Shown piece by piece: positions 48,676 to 61,504 of a DNA stretch of 64,000 nucleotides. Within the stretch, counting starts at the first letter, position 1. Each line of letters begins with the position of its first letter. The notes beneath the pieces were generated by a model, which was not told where the DNA came from, did no database searches, and worked only from the letters and a program-made list of their open reading frames with translations. Location: the NCBI GenBank assembly GCA_033002965.1, contig JAURVB010004650.1:176501-240500 (forward strand). Direction: 5' to 3'. The stretch comes from Piper betle (lineage: Eukaryota > Streptophyta > Magnoliopsida > Piperales > Piperaceae). Made by a program: the position numbers and the translations under genes.

Positions 48676-51600
48676 TTAAGCCTTCTGGGATGTCGGCATG
48701 GCCAGTGAAACACCCTGACCAGGTAAATCTTTCCACTGCTGAGTGACAGTTTTAATCTGGGTAAAAAACTGTACGCCTGCTTTGCCTGTTAAACCCAAAA
48801 TATTAAGTTTCACCCCTCTCTGCCATCAGAAATCACTGAACTGGTATCATAAAAGTGAAAAGTAAAAAAACACTGAGAATTTCACTCACCATAGAAATTT
48901 AGGTCACCAGCAAAAGATGCCTTCGAGCCTGTGAACGAGAAGAAAGGCAAAGGTACAGGAATTGGGACATTAATGCCAACCTTGAAGTTGCAAGAGATAA
49001 AACTTGTTAGACTGTTACAAACTGAAAGTACTCAAACGAGGTCAGCATTCAGACAAAAAATTTAACATTTTACAAGCAACAATGTGTGTTTAGCCAATTG
49101 AACAATCGAAATGTTACCCTACCTGGCCAGCTTCAATTTCGTGTTGAAATTTTCTTGCAGCAACACCTGAAGTAGTAAAAATGGATGCACCATTGCCGTA
49201 TCTGCAGAAACCCAACAAAATGTAACTGCACAAGACCAAAAATGTCCCTAAATTTTTCTTAGCAGCTGAAGCAACAAAAGGAACAAATATATTTGTTTCT
49301 GCCCTAGGAACCTGTCATTCTTATCGCCATTGAACAAATCAAGACAGCTATAATCAGCCAAATCAAACCAATGGCAAGTTTTACCTCCACTTATATTAAG
49401 GGTTTGTTTCGTTAGCATGAAAATAGTGTAAATGAAAAAAATTTATAGAAAATAGAAATACAATGAAACGAAATGATATGCAAATTTTAAAAATTTCTCA
49501 CATGTTTGGATAATAAAAAATTAAGATGAAAATGAATATTCCTTCCATGTGCATATGCTTCCTAAAATTTCCCTAATTTTTTTGTTTTTTGTAAGAAAAT
49601 ATTGCTTTGTAAAATTTTTACATAGATTTATTTTGACTGAAATTGAAAAAAAATTTTAACTAAATTTCAAGGCATCCAAATATAAGAAGAATTTTGAGCT
49701 CCAATTTATACATTTTTTTCATGTAATTTCAGGACAACCAAAAGGACCCTAAGTCAAGAATTTATTCTCACCATTCAAATCTACACAAAATAATGACACT
49801 CACCAAATGTCATTATCTCATTTCAATTGCAGAAAAAAATACGGTAACACAAGTACATGCCTAAGAATCCTACCACTCAAACTTGAGCAGCAAAATCACA
49901 AAATCCGTTTTAACACAAAGAAGAGTGAAAAGACAATACTTGTTCCCGTTAACAATGGCAATGGCATCATCCAGGCTGCTGGCCTGAAAAAATGTAGATA
50001 TTGAAATCAGTCTATTTGATGAGTTAGGATGTTAAAAAAACTCAGCTCACCAATGAGCAATACATCAGCTAAAATTTTTTGTCTATTACGCAATACATCA
50101 GCTAATCACATACTGACAATGAGCACTTCACATGCAAGCAAATGTAAAAACTGCATTTAAATAAGACGCAATTTGGCAAGTTTGCTATGGTTCAAGATCA
50201 CTGTTCCAAATGCTTAATTTTTTCAAATTGGAACGTACAACTTTTACAATTCACTGATATGTACCTCCATGCAAAGGAGAACGGGACCAAAGATTTCCTC
50301 CTGTAAAATAATTGAAAATGTTATTGTCATCTCATTATTAAAGATTTAAACATCAGCATTCATTTGAATCATATATACACAATATACCTCATAACACTCC
50401 ATATCAGTTCTTACATCTGCCACGAGTGTAGGGCCGACAAAGTTGCCATCCTTGTATCCAGGAACCTAAAATATTTCGTGCCACACCATTTCAAGTACTA
50501 TTTGACAAGAAAAGTTACAAAAGTCCAGATCATCAAACTATTCTGTGGACATATTTCATGCTTGCTCACAGGGCAAAAGCAATTTTCCAACCTTGTCCAT
50601 GAAATACATAAATAAAACGAATGCTAAATAATTCCACTATACCAATATGTTACGTCCATCAAGGAGAAGCCTGGCACCACTATCAACGCCACCCTGAATT
50701 AATCTACAGATGCGCTCTTTTGCCTGTAGTGAATATTTAATATTGTCAGAACTCAATGATCAAGACCAGGAGAATGATCTTCGTCTACACTATGGCTGGA
50801 CCACTTCTAAATGCATTAGCTGCTAAAAGGAAGATTTATCCTAAAGGACACCACCTGTTTGCTAATCACTGGGCCAAGGTCAGTACCAGGCTCTGTTCCA
50901 GCATTCACTTTCAGAGCTTTGGCACGTTCTATAAGTCCCTCCTCCCTAGAAAAATATAAATAGGAAAACTTTCATAAGAAAACAAACATATGGATACACT
51001 GTATCCAAGTTTTTAGGATCAGATAGAAAACTGAAAGCATAAAAAACTACACTGAAAATGAGAGCTGAAGAAAAAATACCATGGTCTGGATCCACCGACA
51101 AATACAGCTGTACTCAGTGCCATGCACCTTTGACCTGCAGCACCAAATCCAGCAGCAACAAGAGAATTCAAGGTGGTATCTGCGCTTGCATCAGGCATAA
51201 TAATAGCATGATTTTTTGCCCCCATGTTGCACTGATAGCAGATAAAATGGTCAATCAGCAGCTGAAGACATCTAACCAATATCACTTGAATCAAGAAACA
51301 TCTACCTGAATGCGTTTTCCCTTAGCTGCAGCTCTACTATATATATGCATGCCAGCCTGGGACAAACAAATCAGTGACAGATGTTCAGATAGAAACATCT
51401 TTTGAACTCTGTAAATCAACTAAATAATTTTTTTCTTTATATTTCTGACATCGAGAGAGGAACTTGTTTGTCACTTACTATGTTGGAACCAACAAAGGAT
51501 ACTGCCTTGATATCTTCATTATCACATATATTGTTAACAACATCCTGCTCATTGAAAAAGACTACATTAGTAATAAAACGGGAAAAAAAGTCAAAGAAGA

Positions 51601-54130
51601 TAATAGATAATGTACATACAAGGAAATGTTTTCAAAAGTTAAACTGTAGAAATTTCAGGAAAAAGAACTTGAGAAAAACATACACAATGCACAATACTGG
51701 CTGAAATAAAATATTTTCCCATGGAAAATGGCAAGCTAAAATTACATCCATGTATGCTCCAAGAAAGAACCTAATCAAAATTTACTTTATTCAACCTACA
51801 TTCAATATATTCAATGATTACCCTATTTTACATGCAACCACTGATAACTTTAAGGTTGTTTTGCTTTTCTAGATTTTTATCTCAAAAGAAAAAAGATTCC
51901 ATATGCAATATTAAATTAACCTATGTGTGTAATTGTACAGAAACTGCAACAGTACAACTTCAACATTATAGTTGACATGAAAAACTAATAGGAAAATATA
52001 TAGCAGATTAATCTACCAAGACAGTTTCAACTTCCAGAATTCAAGTCTGGAAAGCAAAAATAGCTATCATAAAATACTTACTGGCCCAAGACAATAAATT
52101 CACCCACTGAGTACAATTTACGCATGTTCAGTATTATACTTCACTAACAAATTGTCGACATGTTGTAGAAGTTAATTACACGACTTACGTGAGTGCCGTG
52201 AACAATATTTAGTACACCATCAGGCAAACCCGCCTCCATTGCAAGCTCTGCTAGCATCATTGCCGCACCTGAAAGGATACAGAATATAATATTTGATTAT
52301 GTTATATATAAACACTGAAATCCATAAACTCCCTCCATAGTCCAAATCAAATGTCACAAACATGATTTCGGCAAGATTTCAGTATCACCAAGGAAACAAA
52401 TCCTAGCATCAAATATCTGAAGTTCCTAGAGTACAAGTGACAACTTCTCTTTTTAACTTTTTAGTGAATCTAAAAAATTGTGAATATTGTATACTAATAC
52501 CTTATAGATGAGATGTTTACACATAATGCAGATATCACGTAGACAACCAATACCAACTTGCAATAGCAACAAGACAATCCAAAGCATGACAATTAGGCTC
52601 ACCAGGATCTTTCTCAGAGGGCTTCAAGATAAATGTGTTACCACAAGTGATTGCCATCGGGAACATCTGCAATTAACAAATATGTCATTGCGCCATAATA
52701 TGCATTTGAATCTCAACGAGAAAATCAATATCATTTTGGCCAACCCATAAAGGAATCATGGCAGGAAAATTGAATGGACAAATTCCAGCACAAACACCAA
52801 GTGGTTCTCTGATACTGTAGGTGTCAATCCCACTTGATACGTTTGACACATATTCACCCATCTGAAGAGTTGCCATCCCACATGCATGTTCAACAACCTC
52901 TGAAAAAGGAAAATAAAAAAGAACCTCTTGAAATTTTAGATCTTCTAATAAATTTAGTATCACTAGGTCAAAATTAATGTAGAATTGCACATAGACACAT
53001 CTCAAAAGAGAGAATCAATCAAAATAAGTGTACAAACCACACTATCTATTCGTGTGTATAGTGTTAACTAATAGCTTAGTTCCTAAAAAAGTTCAGTAAC
53101 AATCAGCCATCATCATCCACCACCCAATATTAAAAAAAACGAGGAATGGAACAGTGATTTTATTCCAGTGTGAAACTCTCAGACTAGTTGCCATTGTCTA
53201 GTAACAGATGCTATGTACTATCAAAACAAGTTCAAGAAATTCATATCAAAACGACAAATGCACTATACCCAGTCCACGGAAGACATCTCCTTGTGCATCG
53301 CGCAATGTTTTTCCTTGTTCTGTTGTTATGTTAAGGGCAAGCTTATCCTACACAATCAATACAAGCGAGTTCAAAGATCTCATTACCACTGTCCCCCGCA
53401 AAGAAAGGCAATGGTCTCACTTTTGTTTTTTAACTACTCGTGAAAAAGCTGCAGTTGCGTACAGTGTCTCTACGGATCAGTTCCTGCAGCTTCAACATGA
53501 TCCGTTGACGAGCCGTGACTGGAGTACTCCTCCAAGAAGGAAACGCCGCCTTGGCCGCTTCAACTGCGGCTTCAAACTCCTCATTTGTAGTCAGAGGCAG
53601 TTGGGAGACCACTTCTTGGTTCGCCTGCAATCAAACAACAAAAAAAGAAGGATCATAAAAAAAGAAAAACCAAACAAGGAGACGAAGAATTCACGAAATT
53701 CCAACTCACCGGATTCAAAACATCAATGTAAGAGTTGGTAGCAGACTCAAAGAACTTCCCCCGATGAGATTCCTCACCCTCTGCGCCCAATCAAATCAAA
53801 TGACCACAAACACTAACTAAATCAACTCGTTTCCAAGGAAAACCTTAGCATTATACCGGAGGAGGTTGAGGGGAAGAAGAGGGAGCTTCGGAGGCAGCGG
53901 CGGAGAAGCGCGAAGCGGAGAAAGGCGGTAACGCCGCCGCGTAGCTCCTTTGCCATGAGTAGAAAAACCTCCCTGCAATCCAAACGTCAACGTAAACGAG
54001 GTTCGATATGTATAACCGGCGAAACAAAAGAAAAGGAGGTAAGAACAGCATGAAAGATCGCCGCTTTCGAGGAGGAGGTAAGGATCAGAAGGAGAGCAGA
54101 TGGACCATTTCGGAGCAAGAACCGGGACAT
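48676..54130 (-). CDS. methylmalonate-semialdehyde dehydrogenase (ALDH6B family), mitochondrial
   Basis: CoA-acylating oxidation of (methyl)malonate semialdehyde in valine and pyrimidine breakdown. Minus-strand exons: ~54130-54105 (uncertain; MSRFLLRN), 53972-53857, 53780-53710, 53624-53463, 53347-53269, 52899-52745, 52666-52603, 52268-52189, 51544-51479, 51356-51306, 51231-51080, 50945-50855, 50723-50643, 50465-50388, 50300-50265, 49983-49940, 49201-49123, 48980-48890, 48785-48676. Key parts: [56 protein letters not shown] (catalytic Cys), [17 protein letters not shown], ending MPTSQKA. The first exon has a weak donor. In exon 3 the family text RVRNLIGG and KFFES are one base out of register at a G run (53758-53762); see findings. 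Everything else is in frame. Confidence 0.92.
49400..49749. mobile_element. Tourist/PIF-type MITE in an MMSDH intron, 350 bp
   Basis: Ends GGGTTTGTTTCGTTAGCATG and, reverse complemented, GGGTCCTTTTGGTTGTCCTG, flanked on both sides by TAA (49397-49399 and 49750-49752), the TWA duplication typical of PIF/Harbinger. Interior AT-rich, non-coding. Confidence 0.75.
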
Positions 54131-55928
54131 GTTTCCCCTTTCTCTGTTGATGATGGGATGGGGAGGTAGTGGAGACGATGTTGTGAAGTAGAAGACGGAA
54201 GTTGGCCGAGCTCGGGAAGAAGGGATGGGTGGGGAAGAAGAAGTAATATATATTTATTGGGTGATTACTGATTAGTGATAAGGATGAACTTAATCTATGT
54301 CATGATTATTCTGATTCCCTTCTATTATTATATGATCATCATCTTGCTAAGCTAGAGTTGCCAGGGTTGCCATTTGCTGTTTGAACTCATATTTGCTCCA
54401 TCTTTTGGTTCATTTTCATTCAATCTAAATTTCGACTTGAATCAAATAAGTACCAGCACGAACACATTTATTATCGGCTTAATTTTACTCACTTTGATAA
54501 TTTTGTATTAACTACAATAGCTTGTATATTTTTTATAGGCATTTACATAAAAAAAGTAAAAAATTATAAATGTAATGAACGAGCACGAACACACCGATGA
54601 TCGGCTCAATTTGATTAAAAATTTGATAATTTACATTAAGTATAATAATTTATATTTTTTATACAGCTATATATATATATAATGCAAAAATAATAAATGT
54701 ACCTGTCTTGGTACTGATGATTTAACATGATTATAATAATTTGTTCCCAAACAAGTTATTTAGCTTATCAATGAATCAAAATTAAAATATTTAATCTTTC
54801 ATAATTAATTCCATCTCAAATTATATAGAAAAAAATCATATTTAAATAATATTTAAGCTTTTTGTGTTCGACTCAAACTCGAAGTAAAAAGTCAAGTGTG
54901 AACATAGTTGAATTTAATTAGACATACTCAATTAACACCACTATCCCAAACCAGAAAAATATCAAACAAGTTTAAAAAATTGCTTAATTTCAACCCGAAT
55001 AACTCAACTTGACTACATTCAAATCTAATTACTTATATATATTTTTATCTAAATTGTTTTCATAACCCACTAATTCACATTTTTCTTAGAGTTTTATAGA
55101 CATGAGTTAGAGCTCACATAGCTTAATAAACTACATTTTTTATTCTAAGCAATTTAGTAGGTCCCAATTTTTAAAAGTTATATAAAAAATAAAAAAACTT
55201 AAGATAAATATAAAATTTTAACTCAATCTAATCATTCTAACTAATTCATCATAATCAAGATAAATATTCAAAACCTATTCTATTTTTTTATTAAGAGGGG
55301 AGTTTTGATATTATAATAAGCTTTCCTCTTTTTTTGGTAATTATGTTTTTTTATTTCACCATCTCGTAGATTCAAAAATTTTCTCCCCTTCTCTAATTAA
55401 AAGATCTAATAAAAATTATGAGAATATCTATTAATTAGTATAATTGTTTTAAATCTAAAAACTCTACCTTTAATAGATCTTAAAATCACAAAGCTTAAAT
55501 TAAATGTGTAGAACCCTTTAATTTTTCTCATTTTGCTGACACTAATTTCTTTTTCAAATCATGATTGAACCTCATTCTTAGGCTAGACACAGCCTCCCTC
55601 CTCCCTCCCCTTTTCATCCTAAAATCTTACCCATCGACAACGATGAGGGAAGGCGCTACCTTTTTCATTATCATACAGTCGTTTGACGAGTTCAAGGCCA
55701 ATGAGTCCTTCATGGCAGGCAAGTTTTTTAACACCAGAAATGCTACATATAACTGAATTATTCGTTAATCTACATAATTCGGTTAAGCCGGTCCAGATTT
55801 ACCCTTGACATCTCAAGCTGGTGATGCAAATATACAATGTATGGATAAGATATTTAGGCTCTAACATTGTTTTAGATGCATGATATGATATGTCATTCAT
55901 ATTCAAAACAAAGTAAAACTATTAAATA
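54131..55928. other. intergenic region upstream of MMSDH
   Basis: MMSDH promoter on the left, then AT-rich DNA with a tandem duplication (about 54455-54710) that looks like decayed transposon sequence (repeats of gagcacgaacac, actcgaag). No gene supported. Confidence 0.5.
54455..54710. repeat. tandem duplication, period about 126 bp
   Basis: Two adjacent diverged units both carry GCACGAACACA...GAT(or TAT)CGGCT.AATTT, TTGATAATTT and TTATAAATGTA-like segments. Confidence 0.65.
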
Positions 55929-56292
55929 TAGGGGTGGGCATCGGTCAGACAAAACATCAGACAAACTATTGTCCGCATCTGTCCTAAATTTCGTTGGACA
56001 AAATTTGTCTGATCGACTTTGGACATCAAATTATCTGTATGGCCCAAACAATGTCCACAGAGAGTCTGAAATTGCCATATTTTCCTACAAAACCATATCA
56101 GAGTAGAGGCAAACTCCTCTACGCCACCGCCCGCCTCCGCCACTCTTTGCGCTGCCACAAAACCCCTCTATGCCATCACAAAATCCCTTTGCGACTGCAT
56201 GACGCGAAACCCGCCTACCCTCTGCTGTCGCCTGCGGACCACCTCTTCTGCCTCCAACATCTGCCGCCCACTGTGCCGCAGCAAAACCCCTC

Positions 56293-57169
56293 CGCTAGAA
56301 CTGGCTCGGCAAAGCTAACACGTCTACGACGTCAACGTGCTCGGTGGACGTGGCGGCTTGCCGAAAAATGGCTAAACAGAGGCGGTCGGTGGTGGGTGAC
56401 TAGATCCTACTAGCCTGGGCGGCGATGGGCTCCACTCTTGTTAGGGAAAGCCGTGGGAGGGTCGGCAATGTCAAAGGGGTGACTGGATGGCCGCAACGAC
56501 GGTCGCCGGCGGCAGAATCGACGACGCGAGCACGTCGCTAGGCGTGGTGTCGTGAAGGCCGGCCGACGGCCGGGGCACTCGGGGCATCACGGCAATGTCG
56601 TAGCGACGATCATCGGCAGGGCGATGTCGACAGTGGTGGCGACGACAAGCAAAAGGGGGCGGCGTGGCAAGGGTTTGATGGGGAAGAGATAAAGGGTCGG
56701 GGGGTTGATCGATGGCAATATCATAAATAAGACTTGACTCGACTCCTTCTCAAGTCAATAATAATAACTAACTCGAATAAATCCTAAAAAAATCCATAAA
56801 ATAGGAAAAAAATCCCATAAAATAAAACAAACACTACAATGTCATAATGACATGCTCTATGACTAACAACCCACCCAAATTCCCAGTAACACATCCTAAC
56901 GTAGTAACGGCCTAAAACTAATTTCACGATCCACTGTATATAAAAATAAAAAAATAACTAGCATACTCTCATATCTTCTAATAATTCATTATTTTCTATT
57001 GTGTTCATGACATTATCATCATATACTTGGCTATGCATGACCCGTATAGCTCATACACGCGACCAGCATCGACTCAGTACACATATTCTAAAACATACTC
57101 GACTCGAACCGATGTGTGAACCGATCCGTTCATAAGCATAAAACCCTGACTCAGATTGCGGGCTTTACA
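56293..57169 (-). repeat. shared module, copy in hAT element 3 (reverse orientation)
   Basis: On the minus strand this starts TGTAAAGCCCGCAATCTGAG, passes an AT-rich stretch ending near CCTATTTTATGGATTTTTTT, and ends in a GC-rich part containing TCGTCGATTCTGCCGC and GCCGAGCCAGT. It corresponds in order to 62101-62932 on the plus strand. Long proline/arginine-rich frames in the GC-rich part are compositional. Confidence 0.8.
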
Positions 57170-57198
57170 TTATGTTTATAATGTGATATTTTTTTCGA

Positions 57199-57356
57199 AG
57201 ATGGATCACACAAGTTCATTATTAAATGTAAATGAACAAAGTGGATGTGAAAAAGATAGCAAAAATTTGATTGCTAAAGAAGGAGAATCTATGGACAGTA
57301 CATTATCAAAAAGAAAAATAGCATCCGTTGTATGCGTTTATTTTGATAGAAAATAG
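57199..57356 (+). pseudogene. remnant N-terminus of an hAT transposase (BED-finger start)
   Basis: The frame from the internal ATG at 57201 reads MDHTSSLLNVNEQSG... and then STLSKRKIASVVCVYFDRK, resembling the KRK.TS.VW..F start of BED-type zinc fingers of plant hAT transposases. It stops right after, where a 35-bp tandem duplication (57317-57390) begins. No further transposase domain is seen. Confidence 0.45.
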
Positions 57357-57843
57357 CATCCGCTGTATGCTTTTATTTTGATAAAAAATATTTTTTCTAT
57401 TTTTTTCATGTAGGTGAGTTAGATGAAGAATCAATTATTAGAATATTTTATCTTTGAAGCATATGTAATATTGGACTACATTTTAATGTCAATGATTATT
57501 TTAAAGTTTTTATACATTGATTATCTTTTGTTTGACATTAAAATTTGAGAGCATGTTAACCAAATTGTAAGTGGTTTGATATGATTATTAATGTGAATGT
57601 CTAGTTCTAAATTCCTAAATATAAGAGTGAATTTTATCCTTTTTATATGTATGTAACTATAATATTAGTCTTACAAATGTTGAAGACATTATATTATTGA
57701 TATAAAATATCGAACACTCGGTCGGTCGTTCAGTTGGACAAAAAAATGTCTATATTTGGTTTATTTTAATTCGGTTAAATTTGGTCAGACATGCTTCGGA
57801 TGTCGGACAGACGGACAAATTTGGATATCCGCACCCACCTCTA

Positions 57844-58934
57844 ATTAAATATTTGAAAATAACTATTTTTAAAACAAAACGGGTAGAGTCTCCTTTAAAA
57901 TGCAATAAGGACCACCCTATCAACGACAAATAATATGTATATATAACAATAAAATATAAAATAATGCTAAAACATTATATCTTTCACACAACATTTACAT
58001 AATAATCATCTTTATCTTGCTGCGTCGGGTCTCAACCACATTAGCTTATCATGTTCAACTCTATTCATGATAATCAACACACATATCATATCACAGTTTT
58101 ACACAACTATTCATGCAATGAGGTATCAAATCATTCATCAACATAATTTATAGCAATTCATCACACTACAATTTTCATTCCATTCGACAGTTACATGCGT
58201 GCATGGTACATCGCTACTCCTCCACAATCCCAATAGCACTCAGTTATTCAGGTTCTCATCTACATATATAATACGAAAACGTCAGTACAATGTGGTAATG
58301 GTCCATAAATAACTAATAATCAAATTAGCATAGGAGAGCTGACTCTCCTGTTAAATAAAATCAATCATATACTTTTATATTAGAATCTTTAATAAGGGCA
58401 CTAATTATGAGTCGTTGGCCTCAGCTTGATAGTGTCTCATTCTAGCTGGTCAGATGCCACAACATTTTCAAATTATCCATCGCATGGAAAAATCAATTAT
58501 CCTAAAGTTATTTACATCCTTTGTATCACTTCTAGCCCTGAGCACAGAGGCCAAGTACTCTTAGGCAAGTGCATTCAGTACTCTTTAAATCCACAAATAT
58601 ATACATGAGCTGTATTGAAGTACCCATAATCCTCTACACTTCTCCGAGTTTGAGGAACTCAAAGGTGGAGTCATCAGGATCCCTCGTGAATGGAATGGCC
58701 CACTCACCAATCTAGATCCCGCTTTGACCGGCATGTGCAATCGCTTGTGGTGCGCGTGAGTTGAGAAGTATGTTGCCTTCAGCTAAGGCAACCTAAAAGC
58801 TTATGTGGTGAGGCCATGAGCACAACTTGTTGTTTGATCGGTAGATCTCCCACACATACCCTAGACAATGACATACCAGAAAGGGTTAGAGTGATAAAAA
58901 GATGAGCTATTCTCATTTGAGAATCTTTAGTTGT
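57844..58934. other. AT-rich spacer and possible decayed Copia sequence
   Basis: No convincing coding segment before about 58935. The part from 58400 may belong to the same decayed Copia element, but no LTR with matching ends could be defined. Confidence 0.4.
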
Positions 58935-61115
58935 AAAACCTTTGCACATGTGCCCAAGGAACAAAAGGCTAACCTTGACTCTAGAGTCGTGGAATGCATT
59001 TTTTCTGGGATATGGTGATGATAAGTTTAGATATAAACTTTGGGATCCTAAGAATTAAAACTGGTTTGAAGCAGAGATGTAGTTTTCAAGGATAATCAAA
59101 CATTTAAAGACTTTGGCAAAGAAGAAGTTTGTCAAACAAAATGTTAGGAAAGCTTTGAAAAGATAAAAGGACCTTCAACCTCAACTAGAAGTGAAGATGA
59201 GGTTTAGGATGACACAATTATTCCCCCACCTAGTGATAATGAGGGTAAGGATGATATTTCTAATGAGTTTGTTAATGATATTGGACAGGAATAGTCGGAT
59301 TCTGACTAAAGGGAGCCAACTAATGTAAGGAGATCAGGTTGTGGACTAGTTCCATCAACAAGATATTCATCATCAGAATATGTAAAAATCACTAAATATA
59401 GAAAATCAAAAAATTTCAGTGAGGTCAAAACTCATGTAGAAAAGGAGAAGGGAAAGTGGTTGAAGGTAATGCAAGATGAGATGAAATCTTTACATGATAA
59501 TCACACCTATGAATTGGTGGATCTTCTTAAGGGGAAGAGAGTATTAAAAAATAAATATGATCAAACATGAAGAAAATAACACACAACCAAGTTACAAGGT
59601 AAGGTTGGTGGTGAAGGGTTTTAGACAGAAGAAATGTATTGATTTCAATAAAATTTTTTCTCCTATTTTTAATTGTTCTGGCTTTGATTACAAGTTTGGA
59701 TTTGAAAGTGATGTGAAAACAAAACCTTTCTTCATGGTGATCTTGAGGAGACCAAATATATGAAGCAACCAGAAGGTTTTTGCAATGACTCGGCCCAAAG
59801 TGCAACATAATGGGCTAAGTCATTTCTTTAAAAGTGGTTAACCAAGTTAAAGATCTATAGTTCATTCCCACTTATAAACATTATCTTATCCTATAGGTAT
59901 TAGATGTGGGACTAAGTTGAGGGATCTCACAGTTTTGAAATCAAAGGAAAGGAACAGATTGTGTGGAGACTAAAAAATAGTTTATATGGTTTGAAGCAAG
60001 CTCTTAAAGAGTGGTACAAAAAATTAGATTCTTTTATGAAAAGAAATGGGTGTCGAAACTATGTTTATGATCACTATGTGCTCATCAAGAGGTTTGATGA
60101 AAATGACTTTATTATTTTGTTGTTTTATGTGGATGTTATGTTGATTGTAGGACATGATGGAGCCAAGATTGAAAGTGTAAAGAAGAATTTAAACAAATCC
60201 TTTGCAATGAACGATTTGGAATTGACAAAGTAAATCTTTAAAATGTTCATTCAGCATGACAGGAGAACTAGAAAGCTTTGGGTCTCACAGGAAAAGTACA
60301 TAGAAAAGGTGATTGAAAAATTCAACATGAAAGATGCAAAACTAGTTGGGATTCTACTTGGAGGTCACTTCAAGTTGAAGAAAAGTGACATAAGTGAAAC
60401 AAAGATGAAAGAAATGGCAAAAGTTCCTTATGCTTCTGTTGTTTATAGTTTGATGTATACTATAGTTTGTACAAGGCCGGACATAGCATACATAGTTGGA
60501 ACGATTAGCAGACATTCAGTAAATCCAAGCAAAGAACATTGGCAAATAATTAAATGGATAATGAGGTACTTGATAGGTACATCCAAAATGTGTTTGTATT
60601 TTGAAAGTGATAAACTTTTGTTGGTTGGCTATACAGATGCAGACATGACAGGTGGCTTGGAGACAATAAGGTCAACATATGGGTTTGTTGTTAATTTCAC
60701 TAATGGGGTTGTGCCTTGGCAGTTTAGGTTGCAAAAATGTGTTATATTATCCACAACTGAAGCCAAATTTACTGTTATTACAGAAGCTTGCAAGGAGATG
60801 CTATGGACAAAGATATTTTTGAATGAAATTGGTGTGTTAAACAGGAGATATACATTGTCCACTGTGATAGCCATAATGCAATTTACCTGAGTAAGAATTC
60901 AAGTTTTCATTCAAGGAGCAAACACATTGATGTGAGATATCATTGAGAATAGATGTGTTAGAAAGTAAATCTCTTGAGCTAAAAAATTATATTGAAGGGA
61001 ATGTTTCAGATATGATGATTAAAATTTTATCATAGGAGAAATATGTTTACTGTAGCCACAATAATGGAGCAGGCATGGATGGAGCTTCTCATGCGGGCTA
61101 AAAGTATTTTATGGA
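58935..61115 (+). mobile_element. decayed Ty1/Copia retrotransposon (3' part of pol)
   Basis: Pieces in order: end of integrase (HVPKEQKANLDSR, then GYGDDKFRYKLWDP, 58940-59060); linker WLKVMQDEMKSLHDNHTYEL (from ~59457); reverse transcriptase VVKGFRQKKCIDFNKIFSP, MKQPEGF, WRLKNSLYGLKQ, and LLFYVDVMLIVG where the catalytic YVDD is YVDV (59590-60235); RNase H region RPDIAYIVGTISRH, GYTDADMTGG and STTEAKF (60243-60890), then SKHIDVRYH (to ~61070). Several frameshifts and stops separate them and gag, protease and most of integrase are missing. A purine-rich run at 61117-61131 may be the polypurine tract. Confidence 0.88.
59781..59931. mobile_element. solo-LTR-like (TRIM-type) insert inside the Copia RT, 151 bp
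   Basis: The insert begins TGCAATGACTCGGCCCAA and ends TTGAGGGATCTCACA (TG...CA) and is bracketed by GTTTT (59776-59780 and 59932-59936), a 5-bp duplication. Removing it and one GTTTT rejoins the Copia frame as PEGF-EIKGKE. The 3' part carries GATGTGGGAC, common in plant TRIM-like LTRs. Confidence 0.75.
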
Positions 61116-61504
61116 GTCGGGAAGGGGAAGTTTATTGGGTTGTCCCTTCCCCATAAATGCACAAAATGATAACCCTATTTTGGGCAAAAAATTTTTTTTT
61201 TGAAAACGTATTTTGCGTTGTGTGTAGAGAGAATAGAAGAAAAGACAGTCACTTTTCTTCTTTTCATGTAGAGAAAAAAGACGACCATGGGAGAAGGGGG
61301 AAATTATGTGGATTGAAGAAATGTGAAGATCTTGTTGAGATTTGCTTATAATCGTCAATGGTAGCTTTACTAAGTTTTAATTGGTGACATCTTTTCTTTA
61401 TTCTTTTTATTTGTGATTAATATCAATTGTTTATAAATTGTAATAAATTAGTATTGATAGAGTTTATTCTACTGTGGATATTTTTTAAATCAAGTTGTGA
61501 TATA
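61116..61504. other. possible 3' LTR remnant of the Copia element
   Basis: Follows the end of RNase H and a purine run. AT-rich, with no matching 5' LTR visible in the window, so the assignment stays tentative. Confidence 0.3.

Larger units (their letters stand above)
55929..57843. mobile_element. non-autonomous hAT element, 1915 bp, perfect 8-bp target duplication (element 3)
   Basis: Left end TAGGGGTGGGCATCGGTCAG, right end reverse complemented TAGAGGTGGGTGCGGATATC. The 8-mer ATTAAATA lies directly outside both ends (55921-55928, 57844-57851). Subterminal repeats of the gtcagaca/gtcggaca type are present on both sides. The interior holds an ~880-bp module (56293-57169) shared with the element at 61505, and a remnant of a transposase start (57199-57356). 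It cannot move by itself. Confidence 0.92.

Noticed and set aside
56100..56413. Frame rich in Arg/His/Leu across the GC-rich part of hAT element 3
   Set aside because: Opposite strand of the shared module; compositional, no similarity to a known protein.
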